Source of the DNA: Symbiodinium sp. CCMP2592
Lineage: Eukaryota; Sar; Dinophyceae; Suessiales; Symbiodiniaceae
Length of the DNA: 64,000 bases
Direction of reading: 5' to 3'
Assembly (NCBI GenBank): GCA_905221615.1
Contig: CAJNDT010006146.1
Span: 291,001-355,000 of the forward strand
Under the pieces are notes generated by a model. That model worked only from the letters and a program-made list of their open reading frames with translations. It was not told the origin of the DNA and did no database searches. Made by a program: the position numbers and the translations under genes. Below are positions 18,401 to 26,624 of the stretch, in pieces (within the stretch, counting starts at the first letter, position 1; every line of letters begins with the position of its first letter).

Positions 18401-20410
18401 ATAGGACTGCAGCTGCAGGCTGCCCATAGTACTCCCATACATATGGTAACGAAAATGCAGATTCCTCGCCTCTCCATCGCCCTTTGCAAACATCGGGCTC
18501 TCCAGCACGAACTCCTTTCCAGGTCTGCTGCCGGTCGCCTCCAGATAGATGTACTGGGAGCCAGAAAATGCTGCTGACGGCCCAGTGTTCGCCGAAGGTG
18601 TTGGGCCGACCATTGGCATCCAAGCACAATCCCTGGCTGAGCCCAGGCTGTCGACTTCGGCCTGGATTGGCGGCTCCATGGCGACCCAGAGCCACACAGC
18701 TTTGAAAGTTGTGCTGCTGTTACTGCATGTGCCTGCCCCACTGGCGAAATAAGCAGTCCAACCTGCTCCCAGTTCCGTGGCAGTGGCTTGCCCCCTAAGT
18801 CCAATGCCGATGGCTGCATCTGCATCATTGCTGTCACTGTTCTGGCATGGCTGGGCAGCACAGTTCAGGCAGAAGCCCCAGCGGGCTTTATTGCCGTCAT
18901 TGCATTCGATGTTGAAGCCGGGCCTCTGCATCGGGCAGTCCTGGTAGGAGCCAGGTTCAGGCCCGAACACGTTCAGAAGATCATCACGTCTCACGGTGCT
19001 GTCTCGAATATATCCAGAGCTGAAAAGTGCCTTGGCATTCGCGTAAGTCCTCGTGAAGACGTGCTCCATGCAGTTTGACTGCGGCCTTCCGACACACATG
19101 CGGATCTTGTGAAAGGGCACCGTGTTGAATGAATCGTACTTGGCATCCTCCTCTTCTGCCGTTGGTGACGCATGGTTCAGGAGCTCGCTGTTGGTCCAAA
19201 GCGGCGAGGAATATCCTAATGTTGACGTCTTGCCCACCTTCAATGCCAACTTCCACGTCTCTGTTTCCGACCATGACTGTTCGGATGAGACCAGGGAAGC
19301 GTCAAACTTCTGGTTGTTGAGATCGCTGCAAGTCTCCATGACAAGGCTGTCGCTGTGTGGTTCATGATGCATGCAGGAGTTGTTGTACGGGCTGCGGAGC
19401 CGATGCCAATCGTCCCAATACCACGTCTGGTGTGTCCCATTGTCACAGGCCGACACCTGGAGCATACCTGTGTGGATGTCAAAGCCCAGGCAATTTCCAT
19501 CGTAGGATGACTTGATGTTGCCATCCTGCTCGTACCAAATCTGGTTGCTGCCCAAGTAGCACTGGCGCATGGACGCATTCTGCCAATGCACGCTGTTATA
19601 ATCATAATCTACGCACAAACCGTCCTGGTGGCCAATCAATCGGATCAATTCCCCCTTGCTTGTGCAGGCCCAGCTACAGCTGTCAGTTTCGAAGTCGCAG
19701 GCCACAACCTCGTAGCTTTGCAGCTTCATCGCGGTGGTTGTCCGTGTGGCTGTGGTCGCTGTCGAGGATGTGGAAGATGCGGTGGATGTGGAAGATGCGA
19801 CCACGTTGACGCGCAAGGCATCCAGGCCGATGCTGGTATAAGGGCTATTGCCAGTGGTGCCGATGAAGCGCACCCGGACTGCATGGGCGGGTAAGTCGAC
19901 AACTGCCGGGACCCATTCTTCGCCTTCCACCGTGCTTGCAGCCCACAAATCCCTCCAAATAAGATCGGGTGACGCCAGAAACTGCAGCACGAGGCTGCCC
20001 ATATCATTCGTGCTGGAGTGGAACAAGTAATAATCGAAGAGCAACTGCTGGAGTGACCCGTCCTTGTTCTCGAAAGAAGGGCTGACAGCTTCGAAGTCCT
20101 TCTTGGGGATGGTTCCACCAAAGGCCGTCAAGCTCAAAAACCACTGCCCCTCTGATGCCAAACGCGGCCACCCCAATGTCGGGTTCCACCTGTACGGCGC
20201 TTGACTCCATGGCCGCCAGGCGCTGTCAGTTTGCCAATGGCAGGACGAACCAGATTCGAAGTCGCAGGTCAGAGTGTCGGCTATGCTCAAACTCTGCACC
20301 CGTCTGCGCCCAGACCACCCAGAAACAGGCACGACCAGCAGAAGAATCTGCAACGCTGCCAACAGAGTCCAGCAGCAGGTGCTGCACGCATGGAAGTTGT
20401 TCGCGGTCAT
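9419..20410 (-). CDS. Giant secreted multidomain protein (MAM, ricin-B lectin, RCC1, SRCR, Kelch), 5' part
   Basis: An uninterrupted 3663-codon frame starts at an ATG at 20408-20410. Residues 1-31 are a signal peptide (hydrophobic LLAALQILLLVVPVSG). About 12 MAM-type domains follow, recognised by CDFE or CGFE starts, GSLxLQSxDG strands and LRFxxxTG...IxxDxV ends. Three ricin-B-type lectin domains with QxW motifs occur near residues 245-370 and in two near-identical copies at 16.8-18.1 kb. Residues 380-570 form a Cys-containing segment I cannot name. Then come RCC1-like repeats (CWGDNSRGQLG, about 12.55-11.4 kb), one SRCR domain (WGLVCDDGFDDAAASVACK, 11.3-11.05 kb), Kelch repeats (11.0-10.1 kb) and two CWC modules. 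All domains are adhesive or ligand-binding and extracellular. The last residues are probably intron read-through; the gene continues in the small exons to the left. Confidence 0.9.
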   Translation of the reverse strand: MTANNFHACSTCCWTLLAALQILLLVVPVSGWSGRRRVQSLSIADTLTCDFESGSSCHWQTDSAWRPWSQAPYRWNPTLGWPRLASEGQWFLSLTAFGGTIPKKDFEAVSPSFENKDGSLQQLLFDYYLFHSSTNDMGSLVLQFLASPDLIWRDLWAASTVEGEEWVPAVVDLPAHAVRVRFIGTTGNSPYTSIGLDALRVNVVASSTSTASSTSSTATTATRTTTAMKLQSYEVVACDFETDSCSWACTSKGELIRLIGHQDGLCVDYDYNSVHWQNASMRQCYLGSNQIWYEQDGNIKSSYDGNCLGFDIHTGMLQVSACDNGTHQTWYWDDWHRLRSPYNNSCMHHEPHSDSLVMETCSDLNNQKFDASLVSSEQSWSETETWKLALKVGKTSTLGYSSPLWTNSELLNHASPTAEEEDAKYDSFNTVPFHKIRMCVGRPQSNCMEHVFTRTYANAKALFSSGYIRDSTVRRDDLLNVFGPEPGSYQDCPMQRPGFNIECNDGNKARWGFCLNCAAQPCQNSDSNDADAAIGIGLRGQATATELGAGWTAYFASGAGTCSNSSTTFKAVWLWVAMEPPIQAEVDSLGSARDCAWMPMVGPTPSANTGPSAAFSGSQYIYLEATGSRPGKEFVLESPMFAKGDGEARNLHFRYHMYGSTMGSLQLQSYDGSNWTTEWSLSGDQGNSWHQAFIGLSDDVQALRFLGATGQDFQSDIGLDAFGTSSFSSTFTTSTGTATTLTLTTTVPGYEVLGCDFEDDSCGWICQSFTGTIVPFLLLDQVGGMCMDFDFRGSNVKMFSCHANDNQRWFMLNGYIKTLYYVGWCLDHNIHTGNLELSGCHGGLNQQWYWDDALRLRSLHDHRCVEHSTDSHNLVLSSCTGASTQKFRTSELLDGVVTPSCAWNRISGGTSTGDTGPSAAFSGSHYMYLEASLWNHPSLEFALESSAFAAGDGFPRWVYFSYHMYIDTMGSLKLQSYNGSNWTTEWALLGDQGDAWHQAFVALPDSAQAVRFLGRTGGTSRGDISLDAVGTSSSSSTFTTSTATSLTLTTTVPGYEVLGCDFEDDSCGWICQSFTGTIVPFLLLDQVGGMCMDFDFRGSNVKMFSCHANDNQRWFMLNGYIKTLYYVGWCLDHNIHTGNLELSGCHGGLNQQWYWDDALRLRSLHDHRCVEHSTDSHNLVLSSCTGASTQKFRTSELLDGVVTPSCAWNRISGGTSTGDTGPSAAFSGSHYMYLEASLWNHPSLEFALESSAFAAGDGFPRWVYFSYHMYIDTMGSLKLQSYNGSNWTTEWALLGDQGDAWHQAFVALPDSAQAVRFLGRTGGTSRGDISLDAVGTSSSSSTFTTSTMTTATSTTATSTTRVPDFSDMACGFETGLCFWAGNEAWQTTDGPVDWHRSGPNAAFEGTRYVFLRAEGNYPDKEFFLQSSGFLNADGGLRHLHFSYFLFRLYHWSLPLGHDIGSLTLQSWDGTSWADLWTPPVSQDTQWQRALITVPADASRLRFRAVTGTTRFSNIALDAVATALLGYDILDCGFETDTCGYTAGAGEAWLRRAGSTPSSGTGPSSASEGQYYMFVEASSNANKVFVLESPFFTQGGGEWRVLSFSYHMYSSFNHTMGSLELQSYDGEWTVLWSVSDRQGDMWHRVNVSLPESTQAVRFLGMTRNDFRSDMAIDDVKTLIVVPTTSTTTAMVHSYDAVSCDFESDTCEWKADEAWKRLGASITRPPAAVGRHYMYLDARGHTEVTEFGLESVRFMPSDPEHFDRYLHFRYHLFGHAEDSLILRAWDGRNWTVAWSASGQQLHAWRKATVYLPSATEILRFVAAPGPGPGGSGIAIDAIRTGYEVVACDFDTDACGWGPPARDGPAGQAWLRSGGLGGLGGLGGLGGLGGLADSQGHYMYVAASAGDEPNKEFILESMNFSRGDGSPRDFYFSYHLDAGSVASLALQSWNGSDWSNLWYRPGSAGDGWHLAHQMLRPTTQALRFVGIMGGNSSAQIAIDTLRTGEQDYDSISCGFEADACGWEAFEWERASGAEAPTITGPSAASSDGLFMLSRRPERHCINNIAGCADSPPRVLESMVFRESTGVARGLRFSYHIYHVLYDVAPMARLRLECWHSSRWIPLWTEPGSQYDVWHQTVVGLPSDARRVRFVAEGPELYDVGLDDVVAIPAVPHDVVACSFEEDACGWTAVGDKAWLRSTGPTPSLLTGPQAAYGGSFYMYVEASGSNSPNKEFVLESLPFSRGDGPERHIYFSYHMHGRTMGSLALQSWDGEAWTTDWYRSGSRSAVWHQARARLPVDAQSLRFVATTGTSFASDIAIDHVQTALAIEDLSCDFGRESRSCWWFEPFDSHDLPGPSSMPEGAALVLVESAHITSEAAEGMFSLHFQEPGPVLRVQHLVGEGHWVNLPTEEGFSIPPWQQMMGRIPTGTRALRLLAAVNGSEDVTLGRLEVKTGAFVTGLEDLYCGFEGDTCKWSGPWSTASAAWGTRSAWRGDSFADVSVAEWRRFGRSRNKEVSLQSPFFANRGANIYLGFAYRMRGYRGYRLRVDAWSRGRWKQRWEKKGSQGNAWQQVKLELPKDTIAVRFMASTTMVGKIESLAEVEIGLDDVFIWQQQADRAVPAAMALIAGTHHQCALAAGMLKCWGDNSRGQLGYGNTENLGDDPLEVGLQQPTVDLDGDVVQVCAGEFHTCAVLRRGSLKCWGDGSWGQLGSESNAAVGDEAGEMGQLLPSVSLGVGTEARQVACGSNHTCVLLRGGAVKCFGQNLHGQLGLGSAEDSHGDRPGHMGDKLSAVDLGQLRIQQLAAGGLQTCALSVEGTVTCWGRLIDPSVGVRSVGKAPHQMGRGLPRVQLSEPARQITVGQSHACLRLESGKVVCFGSSDSGQLGSGETQDRGLDQPVEVDLGSGLSAQQVAAGKGHSCAVLADDSLKCWGSDDSGQLGRGSVETVGDNAGEMGDNLQPVQVGRVHGVSVGGDYTCALKLSDDLVCYGLNRYGEMGLGTLDVVGDELTEIAGALMPTLFPAWTPGAELEAVRLSGGNETEGWLEVRYNGTWGLVCDDGFDDAAASVACKDLGMAGGLSVNAFSSNLAPLDSGLVVMDGLSCRGTELSLASCDFQGWQVHDCAPQEAAGVRCNLDAWSEFTSDGPGGRQGHSVVWDAEKQSALLFGGEAGNSFHYFDDLWEYHWPSRTWTYLSSGGPSTRFGHSAVWDGASRSMLVFGGSHLGAYNAELWQYDALTGKWQRLNLPGAAAAPRSDHSAVFDSDAGAMLIHGGENGAALADLTFCSLVHGWSSAASGPKPRSRHSAVWDHTTRSMLIFAGWSGSSYLQDLQMYNFGANTWTELFPAVGIPAARAGHAAAWREGTMSMLVFAGVQNATDTLGYDHQAYQFDLLTNAWSVLAAGPSPRTEPAVIWDEASLGLLSFGGFDTAYLEDLWRFTAAPAPDVLVARCSVGQPCTMVMDVRLNAKLCVKRACSDSEALAMASSTDGQSFDFTTSPDGEFFLEPAVYRLCFCLLNVSQCDGPSDFTSTLGFFISEGPYANQTAGCFMGEPCVLSPWRGVGLSVNDSVIALQECGAPNTSATFGHEYPPIRIDRSVDAFVLDLGDISAEGSPEFVHLCWCPQGSPCASEEDFYVSAFRLRVLCAPGHYEAWLRLRRFFPVVISTLNLSRVP
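14733..14812 (-). repeat. 9-bp minisatellite encoding Gly-Gly-Leu repeats
   Basis: The plus strand repeats gccgccgag or gccgccaag about seven times. On the coding strand this gives a GLGGLGGLGG run between two halves of a MAM domain. It keeps the reading frame and probably forms a flexible linker. Confidence 0.85.
16371..18200 (-). repeat. 915-bp tandem duplication inside the giant gene
   Basis: Positions 16371-17285 and 17286-18200 are tandem copies 915 bp apart. I see a single difference near each start (t at 16433 versus a at 17340). Changes reappear only beyond the copy end, around 18190-18220. Each copy encodes one MAM domain with a linker and one ricin-B-type lectin domain (305 codons), keeping the frame. 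Confidence 0.9.
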
Positions 20411-20412
20411 GG

Positions 20413-20430
20413 CTGCAGTCTAAAACAGTT
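20413..20430 (-). promoter_or_regulatory. Candidate spliced-leader trans-splice acceptor
   Basis: On the minus strand the sequence aactgttttag lies just upstream of the ATG at 20410, giving a pyrimidine stretch ending in AG about 10 bases before the start. Dinoflagellate mRNAs are known to receive a 22-nt spliced leader at such sites. No TATA-like element is seen. The role is inferred only. Confidence 0.3.
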
Positions 20431-20665
20431 TCCGGTGCTCACGTAAGCTACTTGGTTCGCATCTAGGGATCTTGACTACAACGTGAAGGCAGGGGCAAAC
20501 AGGGTCTGTGGAAGTCGTCACGAGCTTAAAAATCTGAGCCGCAGCCATTCAACCCCAGACCTTGGTTTGCAACTAGCTCTCCCTCTCTCCGTCTCTTCCT
20601 CCTCTTGCGAACACAGAAGTAGAGAGGAAGCGCTCTCCGCTGCATGTGGAAGCACCATGATCCAC

Positions 20666-23600
20666 CTTGATATAGTCATCATCCGTTCTTCGCGCAAAAT
20701 GGACAGTGACCTGACTGCTTTCACTTGGATTCATGATTTCATGGTTGCAGCAGAACACAGAACCCCCTTTGGACGCACAAGGGACCGGAAATGTGCGAGC
20801 ATCAATGCGCAGCACCGGAGGAGGCATTGGAAAAAGCCTCGATCCAATCAGTCATGCGAGTCCCTGGATGGAATGAAAAATTGCACGCAGCCTGAGGATG
20901 AGACTGCTGGTTTTCAGTGAAATCGCAAAGTCGCAAGGTCGCAGACATGATCACCTTCGGCGGAAGCTTCCCGGTTCGCGTGCTGGAGCTCCGGATCCCA
21001 AGCCCTGAAAGCCGAGACCCCAGCTAGCTTCAACGGTGGTGTTGGGAGCTGCGACTCGCTGGCCCCTGGACACATGTGCTGCGTGCTACCTGCCTTTTAA
21101 CATCACTCTACCGAATTTTGTTCCATTCTACTTTTGCACCTGTCGTGCCTTTGGCCGCATTCCTTCGGTTGGCTGCCACTGCCTCCAATCGAAGAGACGT
21201 ACATACTTCGTGCAATGCAGGAATTCTGAGGCCAAAAGCTCCTATCGTGAGTGAGCGGGTTTCCAGCACCTCCTCGTAGTCCTTCCGCCGGCGCTGCACC
21301 GCGCGCGACAATAGGCCGATAAGGATGTCGCAGTTCACCTGGCATTGGCAACAGCACTCCAAGCAGGACGAAAACACGTGGTCTGAGTGGCGCTGGAATT
21401 TCGGACAACTCTGCCAGAGAAGCTCCTCTCTCATGCGCCTGCCAAAGCCGGATCACAGAGGAGCAAGGCAAAACCGCTCAGAGAGACCGCATGGTGATGC
21501 CAATGAGCTTGTGCCCATGCATGACATGTGCAGAACTAACTAACGGGTCCAGGGGTCGAGAGAGATATAGAGATGGATAGACAGATAGACAGAAGTGTAG
21601 ACACAAGTTTAAGTAGACCAGTCGACAAATATGTCAGTACAAGCAAGCATACACAAATACATACGGACAGACAGAAAGATGTGTGGATAGAAAGCACCGC
21701 CTGTTGTCCACATAAGGACAAGAATACATGCGCACATCGGCACGGGGCAGGCATATGTAGAAGCAACATACAGTGCCAATGTAACATTCTAAAGACAGTG
21801 TCCAACACTTCAGCTTCTTCTTCTTCATGTGCTACTACGCAAACAAAAATGACCGATGCAACTTGTATGTATGCATGCATGCATGCATGTATGTATGTAT
21901 GTGTACGGATGTGTAGTATATGAACATGTATGCACCTATGCATATCTCTGTTCGCGTGCACCTGTGCATAAAACTATATGTGCACGGCATGTCCGCATTT
22001 CTGTACATATGTATGCTTGTATGCACGCATGCACGTATGCAGGAAGCTAGGTGGCCAGGTAGCTAGGTATGTACAGACATGCATGGGTGGAGACTGATAG
22101 ATGGATGTTCGGATAGATGTACGGATGGCTGTATGAATGCACGCATGTGTGGACGAGCTCAAGCCGATACCCATGGCCAGGCTTCGTCGATGACGATGGC
22201 TGCGTACTTGCGACAAAGAAAATCCGCTTGCACCTGGTCACTGAATGTTGGGCACGACCTTGCATAGAGGGATCAAGGTGCCAGGCCTCCCGCAGCAGAA
22301 TTCCATCCGTCATGAACTTGATGCGCATGTCCTTCGTGCTGTAGCTCTTGTCGTATCTGACCTGCCCACAACTTCAAAGCTTTGCCACGCAGCATGGAAC
22401 AGCTAACAACGCGCGTGATCTGCATCATCATGAGCCTGGTACCCAACCCTCTCTGACTGGTTTAACTCCTGGCCCACTCGCCTGCCGAGACATCATGCTG
22501 GCATCTGATGATTCCAAAAATCCTCGCTGAGAAAAGGACTGTGAGACGGAGATCGCTGCAACCTCAATGTCTCGAAAGGGGTCTATAAGTCCGTTCCACT
22601 CAGTTCCACACAGCGCCGACGTACTCAGGACCCCACACGGCGCGGTTGAGTCACGCCGATTAGGCTCTCATCGCCGTTGCAGAGGCCACACCTACAGCAA
22701 TTCGCTGGCACACTTCCGGTTCATCGGAAGAGCAGGCTACATGCTGCATGGCTGTGCGAATTTTGACCAATGCAGCTGTCTGAGCCAAAGTCACCGGGTC
22801 TCAGAAGTCGCGCTCACAGAAGCCAGCATCCAACGTACGTTTGGTGTGCTGGATCGTCACGGGTAGGACTGGGCCAGTTGCTCTCGCTCCCAGTGACGTG
22901 CTAGTTCGACTGGTCCACGAGTATCACTTATCTTCGCCCACTGCCTTCGTGCTGCTACACGTACATGAAGAGGATTTCTCTTACTTTGTTCAGCCCGTTG
23001 GCGTCAGCCAACGACAGCGCACTGTGTCCTGCAGAATCCTCCCGGCTCACACTTGCTCCTGAAAGGACTGCAGCACTCAACCCTTGACAAGAAAGATGCG
23101 GAAAGGCAGGTACAGATCTCCGCGGCTCCTTCTTCACAAAGCCTCTCCAGTGCCCACATGTGCGCATCGGATGCCTCAAAGTTCCGAGTGGTCCAGCGAA
23201 CGTCATCTACCTGGAACGGCTCAATCCTACTGTCGCAAGACGCATGAAGACAAAGTGACAAGCCTTTTCTTCAGCCCAGGCACGTAGTTTTGCAAGCAAG
23301 ACCGGCCTTGCTTGGGCTCTGCTTGATCTATCGGGATGCGCTGTTGAAGAACAAGGTCCACACAACGTGCATGATCTTCTGCTGAGCGCTTGAGGAAGCA
23401 CATACCCTCACAGGCCAAGTGTAAGAGTGACTTGCCACTTTCGGTTCGCAGGTCCGGCACCGACCGCTTGTACCGGTCTAACAGCGCTGCCAGGCTGACT
23501 GCGTTTCCCGTGTAGGCTGCCAGCACCAGCTCATGAGCCGTCACTTCCACGCCCTGTTCCACCAGCCAGTTCACCACATGCGCATGATTTCCCAGTGATG

Positions 23601-24600
23601 CATAAAGAAGCACCGACCAATTGATGGGGTTCTTGGCTTGGACGTCGGCCTGGAACTCGGCAAGAAGGCGGACAGCCTCCAGGCATCCACCCGCACAAGC
23701 AAACATCAGCGGACAGACGCCAAGGTCGTCCAGCTCTGTGGCTCTGCCAGCATCTTCCTCCAGGAGCCTGCGCAGCTCCTGAATCTCTCCCAGCCTCGGT
23801 TTCCGCTGCGTGTTCTTAAAGCTGGAGTCACTCGGTGATGGGAAGGGAACTGCACTGCACTGCAAAAACTTCTGCTCTGATCAGTCATGGCCGCTCTGCG
23901 GCGGCAGCCACCCGACTCTTGACACGGCGCAGCTGCCCAGGTTCTGGCTGAAGCAACTCTTCGTATGCGGCAGCAATGGCCTGGAAGAGCTCGGTGGCTT
24001 CCCGCTGCTCCTGGCTCTTGCAAAATTTCCTTCCCAGAAAAACCCGGCTTCAAGCCCTTTTGCCCAATTATGTCCTCTGGCGAGCATTTGTCCGGGTGGT
24101 ACAGCAGAGCGAGTCGCAGGTACACGCGCCGGAGCTGCTCTGGTGGACATGGTAAGTGCGATGCGAAGAGCTCACGTGCATCGTCCAGTCTCGGCAGCTG
24201 CTTGGCAGCAGACTGAGACAGCGCCAGCGCGCACATGGACCAGGCCCATGCAGCAATTCCACATGTGCCCTCATCTAACTTTCTGCATTCAGGGCATGTT
24301 CAACTAACCCTCTGTCAACTGTCTGTGTCAGAGTGTGCTCGAGTCTGTGAGGGCGCCATGCCATGGCAAACATCCCGAAGAAGTAGTGCCTTGAAGGACC
24401 CTCAAATGTCGTCTCCCGTCATCTCGAAGAGCAGGTTGGGATGAGATATGAATAAGACAGACAGCCAAGCTCGGGTTCCCGCTCGTAAAGAAACTGTGGC
24501 ACCTCAAGGCACAAAAGAAGCGCGGAAGGGAACACTCGTCCCGTTTGTTGGCGGCTCGGCCTGTGTGGATTTGCCACAGCCCGTGTCTCCGCAGACCTGC
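20666..24600 (-). CDS. DHX37: DHX37/Dhr1-like DEAH-box RNA helicase, RecA1 half only, about nine small exons
   Basis: Helicase motifs occur in correct order on the minus strand, each in a short exon: motif I VCGDTGCGKSTQ (24596-24561), VPQFLYEREPELG (24502-24474), motif Ia LIGVTQPRR (about 22675-22637), RYDKSYSTKDMRIKFMTDG with LLRE (22361-22284), QADFLCRKYAAIVIDEA (22233-22190), CDILIGLLSRAVQRRRK (21338-21270), motif III VIMSATLRLCDFTENQ (20960-20907), PPPVLRIDARTFPV (20825-20786) and TVHFARRTDDDYIK (20710-20666). The run TVHF after FPV and the STQVPQFLYE phrase are typical of DHX37/Dhr1, which acts on U3 snoRNA in small-subunit ribosome assembly. RecA2 motifs IV-VI are not found: only about 250 bp remain before the giant gene. 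The H of DEAH falls at an exon end. The J-domain/ankyrin gene lies between motifs I and Ia. Confidence 0.75.
21560..22135. repeat. Low-complexity tatg/tgca/cagacagatag microsatellite region
   Basis: The stretch is rich in gatagacagatagacag-like and tatgtatgcatgcatg-like runs (clearest at 21570-21600 and 21865-21905, again 21990-22040). It lies in a helicase intron between motif II and the DILIGLL exon. I see no coding signal in it; the many open frames are repeat translations. Confidence 0.7.
22955..24270 (-). CDS. J-domain and ankyrin-repeat protein, nested between helicase exons
   Basis: A frame at 24270-24075 contains a J-domain helix II/III signature, LRRVYLRLALLYHPDKC, with the HPD tripeptide that stimulates Hsp70. 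It continues after an intron at about 24020-23890 with REATELFQAIAAAYEELLQ, the usual helix III-IV end. At 23817-23280 a second block shows ankyrin repeats (GVCPLMFACAGGCLEAVRLL, NWSVLLYASLGNHAHVVNWL, SGKSLLHLACEGM). A final exon at about 23083-22958 reads GHSALSLADANGLNKVREIL. I treat these as one J-domain/ankyrin protein, although the join between the J exon and the ankyrin exon is not clear. The predicted product is a cytosolic co-chaperone-like adaptor. The first exon frame can extend upstream of the ATG at 24236. Confidence 0.6.
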
Positions 24601-24602
24601 AT

Positions 24603-25924
24603 GGCTTGATTCCAAGATATCAAACAAAGCTGCGAACCCCTGAGGCCCCGGCTAGCATCACATCGTTGCTCAAGGCCATCTCGACAAACTCCTGCCTGCT
24701 TCCGTCGACTCCGACAGCCACACGTGCTGTGCTCGACTCCTGATTAAGGCCCTGTCTCCATCATGACTGCTGGCAGCCTCGAACGTTGCTCCTGCTAGCA
24801 TCCGACAAACCGGGAATGCATCATGCGCCTGCTCGCGCGATCTGAGATGTTTTCGGGCGCCGGTCCTCGATGCCGGCCGTCCGCTGCACACGCACCTCTC
24901 TCGAAGACATGCCACAACAAGCCCATTGATGCCTCCAAGTCGGCGAGCCGTTTGAGGCTTTGACTGGTATCAAAGGCTGCGGAGCAGGTCCCGGTGCCGG
25001 TGCTTTGGCCTCGGACTACAGGGAATGACTCTGTGTCTGCGCTGTGCTCCACAGACAGAGGCTTCAGGCCTTCGCTTTTGGCTTCACCTCTGGCTTCGCC
25101 TTGGCAGCTGATGGGCCTGGCCTCAAAAGGCTGTCGCCGGCACTGGCTTGGCTACGACTTTAGGGAAAGCTTGTGGCGAAAGCCTTGCCATGCTCAGGAG
25201 TGGAGCTGTTGTACTGGCCTGACGTGTGACCGCAATCTGTTGTTTCGTTGGCTATGTGATTGATGTGATTGTGACATGATCGCCGGCCTCTGGTGGGGAG
25301 GTCGTTGAGGCACCTGCACCTTTCATCGAACTGCTTGGGGCCAGACCCTCGTCCTCGCTGGACACCTTGCGTTAGCGCCACCCACCCACTGCCGCCACCT
25401 CTCAACTGGTGAGAACTGCTGTCGGACATTGCCTCATCACCTTCAGCATCGACGCTGCCCTCCTTACACCGAGTGAAAGTGTAAGACAGGTATATAGAGT
25501 AGGCAAGAGAAACACCAAACCACTCGCTCAACAGCCTCGTCTTCTCCATCTTCGTGACGTCTCAGCTGACGGGGCCGTCGTTTGAGCTTGTCCTGCTGTG
25601 TGGAAAAAGCGAAAGCATCAGGGACTTCACTTCTTCGAGGCCACATGATGCGCCACCTTCATGTCGGATGTCAGAGGCACGCCCAACTGGGCACGGCGCT
25701 GCGCCATGGCCTTCTGCTGTCTTTTGGACAACCTCCAATGACAGTCAAGGGACAGTGTCTAGGCCCGTTTTCAGGTGACTCTCGCCGCCTCGTGCTCTGG
25801 GAGGCTCTGAGGAGTTCAGCTTGCTCTGCCGTCAATTGAACCGCCTCCGCCCAATCAAGGCTTTCCGGCCCCCCCACTCGGTGCTTCGAATCGGGCAAGA
25901 ACCAAAGATCATGGAAGAAAGGAG
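24603..25924 (-). other. Probable helicase N-terminal introns with weak exon candidates
   Basis: On the minus strand two stretches look protein-like: LTAEQAELLRASQSTRR near 25835-25785 and SLKRLADLEASMGLLWHVF near 24965-24905. They lie on the same strand and upstream of helicase motif I, so they may be N-terminal exons of that gene. No domain is recognised in either. The remainder shows nothing I can support. Confidence 0.3.
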
Positions 25925-26135
25925 CCGATGCACCTTCAACTCTTCCAGAACTTGAGTCCTCAACTCCTTGCTCGCCTGTTTCTGCGCAAGTTGCTCCTTG
26001 GTGGAGCCATCGAATTGAATCGAAAAGGTGCTTGCACTTTCGATCCCGAGCCCGAGCCAGGTTCCAGCTTCCTCTTCTTGCGCTTGCTCATCTTTTTGAC
26101 CTCCTCCGTCTCAGGAGCAGCTTTCGGGGCCTTTT
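25925..26135 (-). CDS. Lys-rich exon pair, possible N-terminus of the helicase
   Basis: The minus strand reads APETEEVKKMSKRKKRKLEP and, after a likely short intron, FDGSTKEQLAQKQASKELR then TQVLEELKVHR. A Lys-rich nuclear-type segment followed by a charged helix is typical of the N-terminus of DHX37/Dhr1-type helicases, and the strand and order fit. The link to the helicase is inference; no conserved motif proves it. Confidence 0.35.
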
Positions 26136-26624
26136 CCCGTCGCGAGGGCAGCACCTGCGTCGAGGCTGCGGAAATCTCCAAGCACCTACATGAGTTGCCG
26201 ACCCACCTCTGCATTGGTGTCCGATGCCAACCGAGGCGGTTCGCTACTTTCGTCATGTAGCCCCGCCATCAGCCGGCCGGCCGTGCGACATTTGTTGAGG
26301 CCATCTACAATACCTACAGGAAGGAATGCAAACGACACAAACAAAGCCTTGCATGTTCGGACACTGCACGCTGCAAAGCTTGTCGGGGGCCTACCCCTAC
26401 GGTCCCTCTCTGTACCTGTGAGTCTATAGCACAAGCAGCTAGCAGAGTACGGACCAGTCTTTGTAGCAGTACAGAAACGACCTTGGCTCTGCGGTGTCTC
26501 ATTAGTCATGAGGGCTTGCTGGAGCACAAGCTGTCACCGAAGATAATTCAGCATGGCCCTCCTGCATCAATGCCATGCTCTCATGCAACTTCTACTCGGA
26601 TGGTGATTTCTGGTTTTGCCGCAC

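Noticed and set aside
21536-22216. Several short His/Tyr/Met-rich proteins
   Set aside because: Translations of tatg/tgca microsatellites in a helicase intron.
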